A stretch of DNA of 64,000 bases from Pedobacter sp. AJM (GCF_002197755.1 NZ_NHOT01000010.1:62001-126000), one strand, 5' to 3'. Shown: positions 41,747 to 51,942, counted from the first letter of the stretch. Numbers and translations are program-made. Notes: generated by a model not told the origin, from the sequence alone.

Positions 41747-42838
41747 ATGAATATTGTAATAGAAAAAACTGAAACACCTCAAAAAACAAATTTCGACTTC
41801 GTTGATACTATCAGGTGCATCTCTATGATGGGGATTGTGTTGGAGCATTGCGGAATTGTTCCTCCGAATCATTACAATAATCAACTTGATTCACTTTTTG
41901 AAACATCAATTATTCAGCTTTTTAAATTCAGTACAATTGCTTTTTTTCTGATCGGAGGTTTTTTAATTAACCATAAGTTTCAGGAATATACCCCCTTTCA
42001 GTACTTAAGAAACAGGTTTAAAAAAACCATTAAGCCTTGGTTGTTTTGGATCTTTATGTTAATTATGTTAAGTGTTTTAGACCGTTATATCGCCCATAGA
42101 AGGGGAAGCGAAATGGGTTTAATAGGGAGTGATTTTTTCCTTTACTTCTATGAAACGTTTATACGAATAGTATTAATTAGTCCGTATTGGTTTATCCTTA
42201 ATTTTCTAATTTGTATTACTATTTTATTACTATTTAAAAGGTATTTATATAGCATTTGGCTTGGGCTTATTTTGGCTTTCTTTTCATTATTTTATAGTAT
42301 AAATATATATCAGGGCTGGATCGCTACCACTCATACTACAGCAATTTTTGGATTTGTATTTTATTTATGGCTTGGCGTTTATTTCAACGAATTCTACGAT
42401 AGAATCATGAGCATAGTTAAAGCCACTTCATGGTTTAAAATACTTCTTTTAGCTCTCATTACATTTTGTATAGCGGTTGGAGAATCTACATATATTAATA
42501 GCATTGGTCTAACAGATGCATACAATACCCTGCGTATAAGTAATATTATATATTCTTTGGTTATGTTTGCGCTATTATTAAAAGTAGGCAGTTTACCTTG
42601 GCTCCGAAAAAATTTACGCCCGAGGGAAACTACTTTTGGTATCTATCTGATCCATGTTATTATTATTGACAGAGGGCTTCCTTTAATTTTTCAACCTTTG
42701 AAGCTTAACTTTCTTGAGTTTAGCGTTTGGCTGAATACAGGGATACTATTATTTAGATTTTTAACTACCTATATTGTAAGTTTTTTCTTAACCAAAGTTA
42801 TTAATAAAACAAAAATGAAATGGATGGTGGGAAATTAG
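41747..42838 (+). CDS. Acyltransferase 3 family membrane protein
   Basis: 363-residue integral membrane protein with about ten hydrophobic segments. The family start is clear: FDFVDTIRCISMMGIVLEHC at residues 17-36, in which the R and H correspond to the active-site pair, then GFLINHKFQEYTP. Such enzymes O-acetylate or otherwise acylate surface sugars. It opens the glycan cluster at 42-52 kb, which supports modification of that glycan. Its stop codon overlaps the stop of the convergent glycosyltransferase gene by two bases. Confidence 0.87.
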   Translation: MNIVIEKTETPQKTNFDFVDTIRCISMMGIVLEHCGIVPPNHYNNQLDSLFETSIIQLFKFSTIAFFLIGGFLINHKFQEYTPFQYLRNRFKKTIKPWLFWIFMLIMLSVLDRYIAHRRGSEMGLIGSDFFLYFYETFIRIVLISPYWFILNFLICITILLLFKRYLYSIWLGLILAFFSLFYSINIYQGWIATTHTTAIFGFVFYLWLGVYFNEFYDRIMSIVKATSWFKILLLALITFCIAVGESTYINSIGLTDAYNTLRISNIIYSLVMFALLLKVGSLPWLRKNLRPRETTFGIYLIHVIIIDRGLPLIFQPLKLNFLEFSVWLNTGILLFRFLTTYIVSFFLTKVINKTKMKWMVGN

Positions 42839-43842
42839 TTAATCAATCCTCTAAGACTACTTTTAAATATTTTTCGGAATTGCTTAAAGTTAAAATATTC
42901 CATACTATATAATTCTTTTTTAAAGTACCAATTTAATGCTTTTACATTTGATTTTTTAGATCTTATTATTTCATACCATTTATTAAATAAAAATCTGTTC
43001 ATTTTAATGATGTTAAATCTATTGGATTCTAAATTCGCGATTTTCATATTAACCAATAGTTCGAAATATGCAAAAAAGTGAGTTTCATCTATCTGATTAG
43101 TTAATAGCTCTTTATGCATTTTTAAGGTGTTTATATTAAATGCCATTCCCAAAGTTTGTTGTAAATACTTAAGAATTTCCGATTCGTTTTGTTCCTGATC
43201 TTCAGATCTTTTTATAGTTATATTTTGACCATGTATCCTATATTTAACTAAAAAAGCATCGATGTTTGCAATTGTATATTTTTCTGAAATTCGTATAAAT
43301 AGGTCAAAATCTTCGGCTAATGCAAAATTTCGATAGCCGTTTAGTTCTCTAAAGATTTGAGTTTTAAACATTGTACTGGAATTTATGAAAGGATTGCCAA
43401 ATAACATGTGCATACTTATCAAATCATTGGTTGGCACAATGATTTTTTTTTCATGTTCTATTCCATCTTCATTAATTATTTTCCCGTGTCCTCCACAAAG
43501 TGCAACTTCCGGATGCGAAGAAAAAAAGCTTAACTGTAATTGTAATCTTTCAGGATAAGCAATATCATCACTGTCTAAAATCGCAATATACTCACCTCTA
43601 GCTAATTCAAGTAGTCGATTTCTAGTAAAAGGTAAACCTTTATTCCCATCATTTTGTATAAATATGATTCTGCTATCACTAAATTTTTTGACTACTAAGG
43701 CAGTGTCATCAGTTGAACCATCATCTATAATAATAAACTCAAAATCTTTAAATGTTTGATTAAGAATACTGGATATAGATTCTTCAATATAAGCTGAAAC
43801 ATTGTAAGCGGCCATAAATACTGTTATTTTAGGACTTTTCAT
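42835..43842 (-). CDS. Family 2 glycosyltransferase
   Basis: 335-residue cytoplasmic or membrane-associated transferase with GT-A fold. N-terminal KITVFMAAYNVSAYIEESI, then FIIIDDGSTDDTALVVKK, the DxD-like ILDSDDIAYP (metal and nucleotide-sugar binding) and the acceptor-side LAEDFDLFIRISEKY. The region beyond 230 is helical and Asn/Lys-rich. The sugar is unknown. It overlaps the preceding fucosyltransferase gene by four bases (ATGA), so these two are translationally coupled. Confidence 0.9.
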   Translation of the reverse strand: MKSPKITVFMAAYNVSAYIEESISSILNQTFKDFEFIIIDDGSTDDTALVVKKFSDSRIIFIQNDGNKGLPFTRNRLLELARGEYIAILDSDDIAYPERLQLQLSFFSSHPEVALCGGHGKIINEDGIEHEKKIIVPTNDLISMHMLFGNPFINSSTMFKTQIFRELNGYRNFALAEDFDLFIRISEKYTIANIDAFLVKYRIHGQNITIKRSEDQEQNESEILKYLQQTLGMAFNINTLKMHKELLTNQIDETHFFAYFELLVNMKIANLESNRFNIIKMNRFLFNKWYEIIRSKKSNVKALNWYFKKELYSMEYFNFKQFRKIFKSSLRGLIN

Positions 43843-44693
43843 ATTTTAATCCATTTTTTGGGACAAATGTCAATATCACTACTTGGAAGGTTATTTACCC
43901 ATTTTTTTGGCGCGATAATAATTTTATTGCTATTGTTATTCAGCCATGCTCCCCACCAGCTAAAGCTACTATTTGAAATAATATTATGTTTACAGTTGCT
44001 CATCAATTGCATGTCTATATAGCTTTTGTTTGCTTTGTTCCAATCAACATATGTCACATTTGGCAAATTAAGATTTTGTATGCACCAAGCTATATCATCT
44101 GAAAAAACAAAAAAATGAGCATGTCTAATTTTTGAATTCATGGTCAGTATCGCTTGTTCATAATAGTCTAAATTGCAAATACCACCTAACAAAGGATCTT
44201 TTAAATAATCGCCCCTTCTTACATGGATAGCTACACTTTCAGCGGTTATAATCTGCTGAAGAACGGTTTTGTTTTTTAAACCTTCAATTTTAGGAAATTT
44301 GAAATCTTGCTTTATTTGATTTGCTATCTGTTGAAAATAACCTTCATTTTGCCAATATCCACTATAATACTGATTGGTATTACTTAAAAAAGAGGCATCA
44401 AATCTAAATTCATTTTCTTCTATCCTATATGCCCTTTTTAAATTTAAAATCCTCTTTAATTTTCTAAATATCCAATTTCTTTGATTTGGCTTAAATAGAT
44501 TTAAAATAAAATTACTTGGTCTTTTTATTTTTAGGTTAAAAACTCTTTCCAACTCATAGCCATTATGTAAGGGGTATTCTTTAAAATCAGATAAATCTGC
44601 ATAGACATTGACGCCATTATTCTGTAAAGATCTGTAGAACGAATATTGAAACATCTGATTACCTAGTCCGCCAATTATTTTTATGATGATCAT
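43839..44693 (-). CDS. GT11 family alpha-1,2-fucosyltransferase-like enzyme
   Basis: 284-residue glycosyltransferase family 11 member. The three family motifs are seen: IIGGLGNQMFQYSF (6-19), the donor-binding HVRRGDYL (157-164) and HAHFFVFSDD (191-200) with NSSFSWWGAWL (241-251). Known GT11 enzymes transfer L-fucose from GDP-fucose to galactose in O-antigen or host-like glycans. No GDP-fucose synthesis genes are in the window. The following GT2 gene overlaps it by four bases. Confidence 0.92.
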   Translation of the reverse strand: MIIIKIIGGLGNQMFQYSFYRSLQNNGVNVYADLSDFKEYPLHNGYELERVFNLKIKRPSNFILNLFKPNQRNWIFRKLKRILNLKRAYRIEENEFRFDASFLSNTNQYYSGYWQNEGYFQQIANQIKQDFKFPKIEGLKNKTVLQQIITAESVAIHVRRGDYLKDPLLGGICNLDYYEQAILTMNSKIRHAHFFVFSDDIAWCIQNLNLPNVTYVDWNKANKSYIDMQLMSNCKHNIISNSSFSWWGAWLNNNSNKIIIAPKKWVNNLPSSDIDICPKKWIKI

Positions 44694-44773
44694 TGCTTGA
44701 GTTGAATCAATAAATTCTATTTAAATCTGAATAATTTTTTTACGTATTTAGATTTAAACTAGCTTTGTTAGAA

Positions 44774-45712
44774 ATGAAAAATCCTTTAGTAACTATTATT
44801 ATACCTGCATATAACTATCAGATATTTTTACCTGATACTTTAACTTCGGTATTGGAACAAAAATATCAAAATTTTGAGATTATTGTCGTGGATGATGGTT
44901 CGACAGATAAATCAAAAGACGTGATAGCCGAATTTAAAGCAAAAGACCCTAGAATAAGATATTTCTATCAATCCAATGGAGGCCTGTCGGCCGCAAGAAA
45001 TTTGGGTATAAAAAATGCAATGGGAGAATATATTCAGTTTTTAGATGCTGATGACCTTTTGTCTGATCTAAAAATAAGTTTGCAAGTTGAGCATATGGAA
45101 AAAGATGCTAACATAGATGTCTCTTATACCATGGCATATTATTTTGTGGACGGCAGTAAGGAGAAGTTTTATAAAAGTATAACTTTAAATCAAAATGAGT
45201 GGATGCCTAGGCTTAATGCTTCCGGGTATGAAGTTTTAGAAATGCTGACAAAGCAAAATATAATGCCTGTTAATTCTGCTTTGATAAGAGCATCATCATT
45301 GAGAAAAATAGGTTTTTTTAATGTGGCGATGAAAAGTTTGGAAGACTGGGACTTTTGGATTTCGGGTGCTTTTAAAGGATTCTATTTTTCTTTTTTAACT
45401 GTAGAGGAAGCTTTTGCTTTAATTAGGGTACATAAAAACAGTATGAGCCAAAACAGGAAAAAGATGTCAGGGTATGAGGTAATAGTAAGGAAGAGAATTA
45501 AAGACTTAATAAAAAGCTGTTCATTTATTAATTCAGATCAAAAGAAAGTGCTAGAAAAATCAAACTTAAGGCATAATAAAATTATTTTAAGTGGGTTATT
45601 CAAAGAATCGAAACTTAGCCTAAAAGAATGTCTTAGTTTAATTAAAAATGCTGGTTTGTTGCAATTCCTGGCATCATATTTAAAAATGATGAACGATAAT
45701 AGAAAGAAATAA
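44774..45712 (+). CDS. Family 2 glycosyltransferase
   Basis: 312-residue GT-A transferase: LVTIIIPAYNYQIFLPDTL, IIVVDDGSTDKSKDVI, GGLSAARNLGIKNA, and the metal-site FLDADDLLS. KSLEDWDFWISGAF is the acceptor-side acidic motif (EDWDFW). The frame begins at a TTG (44765), but ATG at 44774 puts MKNPLVTIII at the family start and is used here. It is the only plus-strand transferase between two minus-strand blocks of the cluster, and it is convergent with the DUF5672 gene. Confidence 0.9.
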   Translation: MKNPLVTIIIPAYNYQIFLPDTLTSVLEQKYQNFEIIVVDDGSTDKSKDVIAEFKAKDPRIRYFYQSNGGLSAARNLGIKNAMGEYIQFLDADDLLSDLKISLQVEHMEKDANIDVSYTMAYYFVDGSKEKFYKSITLNQNEWMPRLNASGYEVLEMLTKQNIMPVNSALIRASSLRKIGFFNVAMKSLEDWDFWISGAFKGFYFSFLTVEEAFALIRVHKNSMSQNRKKMSGYEVIVRKRIKDLIKSCSFINSDQKKVLEKSNLRHNKIILSGLFKESKLSLKECLSLIKNAGLLQFLASYLKMMNDNRKK

Positions 45713-45762
45713 TAAATTTATTTAGTGAGTTTCTTAAGAAAGAATACCTAACCCATCCATAT

Positions 45763-46560
45763 TTATATAGAATATCCAAAGTCTTTAAATATAGGCCTCC
45801 ATACCTCCAGGTTTTTGTTCCAGCCATGGCATCCAAAGGGCAACATGTTATTCGTAAGTTCGAAGCCTCTTTCAATAGGCACTTCAAACGCAAAGTATAC
45901 GGCTTCCTTATAGGAAGGTATTCTTAAATGTTTTTTCTTTCTATTTATTTCTATACTCCAGAAAACATCTTCATTAAAGTTGGCTGCAGGATTCAAAGAA
46001 TATTCTTTTATTTTATCTTCAAAACATTTAGTAAGCGTATAAAATATCTGTGTTCTGCGTAAAGATAAACCTCCGTTTCCTACTTTATATTCCCGCTGGA
46101 TGTCGGTTGGAATAAGTGTTTTTCTCTCTTTGATGTCAAATTTTCGGTGTATGTAGCCTAGAATATTATTTTTTATTGCTTTAATCACATCTGGATATTT
46201 ATGTCTGAGCCACGGAGCTCCGATATAATCCATGTTTTTTTCACACCAAATGGTTAAATCGTCTTTAAAAACAAAGGCATCTAATTGATAGATCAAGATA
46301 TATTCATAGTCTAAAAATGCTTCATAAAATTCCTCTGATAGCATGAGTCTGTTATAGCCGGCAATGTCTTTAAAATATGAATCATCAAAACTTATGAAGT
46401 CATTGAATGGATACTTAATATTTAAATTTAAAGAGATAGGTTTTACACAAAGAATTTGATAAGATTTAGAAAGAACTTTGAAACATTGCTGTAAGGATAT
46501 ATCCTCTAAATAGGTTATTTCTTTATAAATAGGTACAATAATGGCAACCTTTTTCATCAT
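45763..46560 (-). CDS. DUF5672 glycosyltransferase-like protein
   Basis: 265-residue protein with the DUF5672 pattern: VAIIVPIYKE at the start, GYNRLMLSEEFYEAFLDYEYILIYQLDAFVF (an acidic LDAF in place of DxD), MDYIGAPWL, VGNGGLSLRRT and FNEDVFWS. These features resemble GT-A transferases, so a sugar transferase role is likely but not established. It is the last gene of a run with the ABC exporter and a GT4 gene, 11 bases after the GT4 stop. Confidence 0.82.
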   Translation of the reverse strand: MMKKVAIIVPIYKEITYLEDISLQQCFKVLSKSYQILCVKPISLNLNIKYPFNDFISFDDSYFKDIAGYNRLMLSEEFYEAFLDYEYILIYQLDAFVFKDDLTIWCEKNMDYIGAPWLRHKYPDVIKAIKNNILGYIHRKFDIKERKTLIPTDIQREYKVGNGGLSLRRTQIFYTLTKCFEDKIKEYSLNPAANFNEDVFWSIEINRKKKHLRIPSYKEAVYFAFEVPIERGFELTNNMLPFGCHGWNKNLEVWRPIFKDFGYSI

Positions 46561-46571
46561 GTAATGAGGAT

Positions 46572-47735
46572 TTAAACTATTTCAAAAACAGTATCGAGAT
46601 TTCTATAACAGCGTTCCCTTTCGTAATTCATACTAAAGGCAGTTAATGCATTTTCTGCCTGGTTTTGATATTCTGATTCGTCCGTTAATAATTTCATGAT
46701 ATTATTTCGGAATGCAACTGGATCATCACTTACCAAACAACCATTATTGGTTTTGTTTATCAACCCATCGATTCCTCTGGTATTACAAACTATAGGTAAG
46801 CCATAAGATAGGGCCTCTACTACTTTTATTTTTGTTCCGGTACCTGTTAACATCGGGCATAGCGCTACTTTAGCATTTTGGTAATAGGTTGATAAGTCTT
46901 CGGCAAAGTTTACAGAAATAATATTAGGTGCCTTTATTGAAAGATGCTCGTTTATCTGTCCAATAACGCATATCTGTATATTGCCTGGTAACAATGGGTA
47001 TACATCCTTAAAAAACCAATTGGCAGCCCTTTGATTATGTATATTATCGCTTGCTACATATATCAGATCTAATGATTTTTCTTTAACAGTATGAAGATTT
47101 TCTGGTTTATCCAACATCATTGGAGCTAAAACCACTTTATTTTTGCAGAATTGACTAAAGATATACTGTTCTTCAACAGAAATGGCTAAAGCAACATCAA
47201 ATAAAGAAATTCTCCTGATTTCTTCTTTAAAAGATTGCCCAATATTATTTTTATTTTGAAGTTGAGCCGTTATAAAATCGTGTGTATCAATTACTTTTAT
47301 CGATTTTTTTACAAAAGGGTTATCTTCTACTAATTTAGCCCAACTGGCATAGTTGATATAGATGTAATCGTAATCATTTTTCTTTAAGATTTTTTTGAAC
47401 GCACGCTTAAATCTTAAGGTTACCAATTCAGGGAATTGAAGTGGAAAAAACCAAGCCTTATTTTGATAGAAAAAATTCGGAAGTTTATAAAAAAGAAGAT
47501 AATATAGTATATTTTTTTTAGAAGGCTTTTTTTTAATTACGTAAGTATTATCAGCCAGTCCCGATTGCTCAAATGCTATAATATCTGTCTCGTCCCAACG
47601 TCCGGTATAATACTCGCTTACAAAATCAATTTCAAAGTTTCTTGATTTAAAGTAGCTTAACATACTTAACGCCCTGGTTCTATTTCCCGCATTTTTTTTT
47701 AGCGGATTATCAGGCATAAAAAATAGCACTTTCAT
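46572..47735 (-). CDS. Family 4-type glycosyltransferase (group 1)
   Basis: 387-residue GT-B-fold transferase. N-terminal KVLFFMPDNPLKKNAGNRTR, a central SVEEQYIFSQFC region, and the C-terminal donor domain with DLIYVASDNIHNQRAANWF, ICVIGQI and VALCPMLTGTGTKIKVVEAL followed by GLPIVCNTRGIDGL. The TGTKIKVVEALSYGLP segment is the nucleotide-sugar site. The sugar is unknown. It lies 11 bases downstream of the ABC transporter gene. Confidence 0.87.
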   Translation of the reverse strand: MKVLFFMPDNPLKKNAGNRTRALSMLSYFKSRNFEIDFVSEYYTGRWDETDIIAFEQSGLADNTYVIKKKPSKKNILYYLLFYKLPNFFYQNKAWFFPLQFPELVTLRFKRAFKKILKKNDYDYIYINYASWAKLVEDNPFVKKSIKVIDTHDFITAQLQNKNNIGQSFKEEIRRISLFDVALAISVEEQYIFSQFCKNKVVLAPMMLDKPENLHTVKEKSLDLIYVASDNIHNQRAANWFFKDVYPLLPGNIQICVIGQINEHLSIKAPNIISVNFAEDLSTYYQNAKVALCPMLTGTGTKIKVVEALSYGLPIVCNTRGIDGLINKTNNGCLVSDDPVAFRNNIMKLLTDESEYQNQAENALTAFSMNYERERCYRNLDTVFEIV

Positions 47736-47746
47736 GATCTAAATGT

Positions 47747-49576
47747 TTAGTCGTTAAAGGCCTGCATGTCAATTAACCTTCTGTATAATCCGTTTTTCAA
47801 CATTAATTCATTATGACTTCCGCTCTCCACTACTTCCCCTTTATCTATTACCACAATTATATCGGCGTGTTGTATGGTACTTAAGCGGTGGGCAATTACA
47901 ATCGAAGTACGGTTTTTCATTAAATTATTTAATGCATCCTGAACTAATTTTTCAGATTCAGTGTCTAATGCCGAAGTTGCTTCATCCAATAACATAATTG
48001 GCGGATTTGCTAACACAGCCCTGGCGATACAAACACGCTGCCTTTGCCCACCTGATAACCTATTTCCCCTGTCGCCGACCGAAGATTGATAGCCGTTTTC
48101 CGTATTTAAAATAAATTCATGCGCATTGGCTATTTTCGCAGCCTCGATGACTTCTTCTTCGGTTGCATGTGGTTTTGCAAAGGCGATATTATTAAAAATG
48201 GTATCGTTAAATAAAAATGAATCTTGATTAACCGTTCCCATCTGCGCCCTAATACTTTCTACCGTAAGTTCTCTGTAATCATATCCGTCAATTTTAATTG
48301 TACCTGATTCTGGATCATGAAAACGGGGGATTAAATCCATTAACGTGCTTTTTCCACCACCTGAAGGGCCAACCAAGGCCACCGTTTTTCCTTTTTCAAT
48401 GTTGATATTTATCGAATTTAGAATCTTTTTTTCTCCATAGATAAATGAAACATCATGAAAGCTGATTGCACTGTTAAAGCTATTAAGTACTTTCGCATTG
48501 GGCTTATTAATTAATATTGGCTTAGTGTCAATCAACTCTAAAACCCTTTCACCTGCCGCAATACCAGAGTGGATTCCGCTAAATGAATCTGTTAAGGCTT
48601 TTGCTGGTCGCATTACCTGTGAAAAAAAAGCAATATATGCGATAAATTGACTTGTAGTTAAAGCACCTGGCTGGTTACTTATGATCAGATTTCCTCCATA
48701 CCAAACGATTAAAGAAACCATCAAAACACCTAGAAATTCAGAGACTGGCGAGCCTAATTGCTGTCTTCGAACCATTTTTCTATTTAGATTTGAATAAAAT
48801 TCATTTTCTTTCTGGAATTTTTCTTTAACTCTATCAGTTGAATTAAATGCTTTGATAATCTTGATTCCACTTAATGATTCATCCAAAAAACCAATCATCT
48901 TTGCAAATGATTCGTGAGATTCCTTCGCCTGCTGCTTAATTCTCTTAACTATTTTGCTAATAATAAAAGCAGATATTGGAATTACTAATAGTGAAAATAA
49001 TGTCAGTTTAACAGAAATACTCAAAAGAACTATGATGTAGAAAATTAAGGTTAGAGGTTCTTTAAAAACAACTTGTAAAGTATTTGTAACCGTAAATTGT
49101 ACAACCTGTACATCGGATGCAACTTTTGAAATAATATCGCCTTTACGTTCATTATTAAAATAACCAACGTGTAAATTCATGACGTTATTAAAAACTGACT
49201 TACGAAGATTTAGCAAAGTATGTACTCTTAAATCTTCCATAAAACGTTGAGAGAAATATCTAAAGAAATTTGATAGTAGAACAGAAGCAACAATAATGAT
49301 ACAGACATAATTTAAAGTTTCTGCCCTGCCATTAACAACAAGCGAGTGTGAAACAAAATCAGAAAACTTACCAGTAATATCAAAAGCAGAACTTGCTGAA
49401 GATACTACACTAACGTTTCCAGGCGATTTTGAAGGAAGCAATGTGTCAAAGAGTGGTACAAGTAGGGTAAGGTTTAACGTTCCAAAAAGAACAGCTAATA
49501 ATGTGACGATTACATATGGTATTGCAAACTTTTCTATGGGCTTGGCAAAGGATAATAAACGAAAATAAGTTTTCAT
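47747..49576 (-). CDS. ABC exporter with fused permease and ATPase (MsbA/PglK-like)
   Basis: 609-residue half-transporter acting as a homodimer in the inner membrane. Six membrane helices are spread over residues 1-330, and the ATPase domain runs from about 370. Walker A VGPSGGGKST is near 401-409, the signature LSGGQRQRVCIARA near 505-518, and Walker B IMLLDEATSALD follows. Relatives export lipid A-core (MsbA) or flip lipid-linked oligosaccharides (PglK). It lies among glycosyltransferase genes and no Wzx/Wzy is present in the cluster, which favours a glycolipid substrate. It heads the run with a GT4 and a DUF5672 gene. Confidence 0.92.
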   Translation of the reverse strand: MKTYFRLLSFAKPIEKFAIPYVIVTLLAVLFGTLNLTLLVPLFDTLLPSKSPGNVSVVSSASSAFDITGKFSDFVSHSLVVNGRAETLNYVCIIIVASVLLSNFFRYFSQRFMEDLRVHTLLNLRKSVFNNVMNLHVGYFNNERKGDIISKVASDVQVVQFTVTNTLQVVFKEPLTLIFYIIVLLSISVKLTLFSLLVIPISAFIISKIVKRIKQQAKESHESFAKMIGFLDESLSGIKIIKAFNSTDRVKEKFQKENEFYSNLNRKMVRRQQLGSPVSEFLGVLMVSLIVWYGGNLIISNQPGALTTSQFIAYIAFFSQVMRPAKALTDSFSGIHSGIAAGERVLELIDTKPILINKPNAKVLNSFNSAISFHDVSFIYGEKKILNSININIEKGKTVALVGPSGGGKSTLMDLIPRFHDPESGTIKIDGYDYRELTVESIRAQMGTVNQDSFLFNDTIFNNIAFAKPHATEEEVIEAAKIANAHEFILNTENGYQSSVGDRGNRLSGGQRQRVCIARAVLANPPIMLLDEATSALDTESEKLVQDALNNLMKNRTSIVIAHRLSTIQHADIIVVIDKGEVVESGSHNELMLKNGLYRRLIDMQAFND

Positions 49577-49791
49577 TGAGTATTGTATATATAGCGGACC
49601 TTAGGAAAGTACTAGCCGTAAAAAAAATATAATAAAGTTCAGGCAAATGTACGTTTTTTCACAAATATCGATAAGAATATGGTTCCTTACCTAATGAAGA
49701 TTGTAATGTTTGAATTTTAGAATGTGAAAATGAGTATTTTATTGTTGTGGATACATTTTAAGAATTGAACAATAAAATTTATTTTTCATTC

Positions 49792-50850
49792 TTACTTTTT
49801 TAAGGTTTCTTCATATAAATTCAAATACTGATTGGCTGCTCTTTCCCATGAAAATTTTTCTGCCTGCAAAATCATTTCTTGATTGCGATTTCTTTCTTCG
49901 AAATCTTTCATACCATTATAAAATACTTTCTGCATACTTTCTGGTTCAAAGCTATCAAAGTAATATGCAGCATCTCCACCCACTTCTGGCAAAGACGTAA
50001 ATTTGGAAAGAAATGCAGGCTTACCAAAATGCATCGCCTCAATTACCGGAAGACCAAAACCTTCAGCTACAGAAGGAAATAGGAAGGCACTACAGTTTTT
50101 ATAATACCATGCCTTATCATCATCACTTATAGGGCCGGTAATATGTACTCTAGTTAAGCAATTGTATTTTTGGGCCTCCTCAATTATACGCTCCTTATGA
50201 GGTGTTTCTCTTCCACAGATTACCAGTTCAAAATCATTATCTTTTAATATTGCTGGCAATAAATGGAATCCTTTTTGTACTGATAGCAAGCCAATAGTAA
50301 ACAAAAATTTGCCTGTTGGTTTAAATGCGGGCTGATGGTTATCATTAGCAATTAGCTTATCAGCACCATTATATATCACATTGATCTTATCTTCAGCTTC
50401 AGGGAAATAGTGTTTGACATCGTTTGCAACGAACTGAGAGATGCAAACTACTTTATCACATTGGGAGATAAGTTTACCTAGTTTTTTTAGATAAACTTTA
50501 ATTCTATGTGGTCGGCTAAACTTTAAATGAACCTTATTCATATCATGAATGGTCATTATCTTTTTTGCATTTACCTTACTAGGTCTTAACCTGCAAGTTT
50601 GATCAGATAGGTGAACAACTTCAAACTCATTTTTTTTCCTGAAAAATAACCGATCGAGTTTGGAAAGATAGATGATATCAACGAGGCCATTAAAAAGGTA
50701 TTGCGTTTGTTTAAATAAGTAAAATTTTAATTTAAATTTCCCTTTATTTTGTTGAATTAATGCGTCCCCTAGTCCCTTTCCAAAAGAAAAGTAGCCACAG
50801 TTGGCATCCTTCATTGAATCAAAAGTTACTAAAACAGCAGGCTTTTTCAT
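49792..50850 (-). CDS. Family 4-type glycosyltransferase (group 1)
   Basis: 352-residue GT-B-fold transferase. It has DKVVCISQFVANDVKHYFPE, the FTIGLLSVQKGFHLLPAIL start of the donor domain, FELVICGRETPHKERI, and the active-site FLFPSVAEGFGLPVIEAMHFGKP with SLPEVGGDAAYYFD. The E-x7-E-like pair lies in SVAEGFGLPVIEAM. The closest named activities are mannosyl- or glucosyltransferases, but the sugar cannot be read. It stands alone between the ABC exporter and a GT2 gene. Confidence 0.9.
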   Translation of the reverse strand: MKKPAVLVTFDSMKDANCGYFSFGKGLGDALIQQNKGKFKLKFYLFKQTQYLFNGLVDIIYLSKLDRLFFRKKNEFEVVHLSDQTCRLRPSKVNAKKIMTIHDMNKVHLKFSRPHRIKVYLKKLGKLISQCDKVVCISQFVANDVKHYFPEAEDKINVIYNGADKLIANDNHQPAFKPTGKFLFTIGLLSVQKGFHLLPAILKDNDFELVICGRETPHKERIIEEAQKYNCLTRVHITGPISDDDKAWYYKNCSAFLFPSVAEGFGLPVIEAMHFGKPAFLSKFTSLPEVGGDAAYYFDSFEPESMQKVFYNGMKDFEERNRNQEMILQAEKFSWERAANQYLNLYEETLKK

Positions 50851-50909
50851 TAATAATATCCTTTTTTTTAAATAAAAAATTCAGCAAATATAAGTAGTTA
50901 TATTATTTA

Positions 50910-51788
50910 CTACTTCATAATTTTATAGTTACGGTATTCAAAGAGACGCCACCCTGTTAAATCCTCAATTTTTTGCAACAACCTTCTTCTGAAATTCATT
51001 TTTGTGGTTTCTTTAGTTAAATCCTGCTCATATTTCCAGTTTGCTGCGGCAATTCGCTGTTTCATTACTTGTGGATGAGTCCCTTTAAAATGTACCAGGC
51101 GATCTGCATTGTGCATATCAAACGTTTGCTGGGCAGGATAATTCTCTTCAATCCATTCTTCTGTTTGATAAAACTGGTTAAAATTCCTGACTTTTCCTTG
51201 TAAACCTTGGGGTGGTTTTACCCAGCCATAATGATAAATATAGGCATCAATTAATTTAACTTTCAATTTTCTGTTGTCAATTCTAAAACCTTGTGCATCG
51301 CGATAAGAATGAATGCCGGGTAGGTTTTTTAGAATCCGGACTTCCCGCCGATACCAGCGTCTTGATTCTGCCAGGTAATCATAAGAAGCATAAAAATGTT
51401 TATATTTTAGCAGAAGTGCTTCAATATGATGGTGATGGAGTTCCAGTTCCATCTCTTTTCTGATTAAAGGAAGATCATCTTCATGAATGGCTTCATCACC
51501 CTGAATGTAGATCATCCAGTCCGTATCTTTTGAAATTGCAGCCAGCGCTTTATTGGTTTCATCGGCAAAAACACGGCCGCCTTCGCGAATGGATTCGTCC
51601 CAGGTGGTATCAATAATTCTGATTTTTTCAGAATCTATACTTTTAATCAGTTCTGCCGTTTCATCCGTTGAGTTTCCCAGGGCAATAATAAACTCATCAC
51701 ATAATGGAAGAACAGAAAGTATGGCTTCCTTTGCCGGATAATCATTTACAACTGCATTTCTTAAGAAGGTAAAGCCGGTAACTTTCAT
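50910..51788 (-). CDS. Family 2-type glycosyltransferase
   Basis: 292-residue GT-A transferase, start MKVTGFTFLRNAVVNDYP, with LSVLPLCDEFIIALGNSTD and DWMIYIQGDEAIHEDD carrying the acidic metal motif QGDE. The remainder is rich in Tyr, Trp and His (ALLLKYKHFYASYDYLAES, YIYHYGWVKPP). It looks like the group of Bacteroidota transferases that stand alone near core genes. It is divergent from meaB and 59 bases before the next GT gene, with which it may form a unit. Confidence 0.85.
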   Translation of the reverse strand: MKVTGFTFLRNAVVNDYPAKEAILSVLPLCDEFIIALGNSTDETAELIKSIDSEKIRIIDTTWDESIREGGRVFADETNKALAAISKDTDWMIYIQGDEAIHEDDLPLIRKEMELELHHHHIEALLLKYKHFYASYDYLAESRRWYRREVRILKNLPGIHSYRDAQGFRIDNRKLKVKLIDAYIYHYGWVKPPQGLQGKVRNFNQFYQTEEWIEENYPAQQTFDMHNADRLVHFKGTHPQVMKQRIAAANWKYEQDLTKETTKMNFRRRLLQKIEDLTGWRLFEYRNYKIMK

Positions 51789-51942
51789 CTGTTTAAATGT
51801 GTTTTAGCAGTAATGAAGCTATGGTGATTTGTTGATAAATTCCCAGTGGATTTTGGTAAATCATGATGCTTTCGTTCAATGTTGATTGTTTTATGCCTGG
51901 TGCCGTATTATTTTGTTAATTTGTACAAAGATAGTTTTATTG

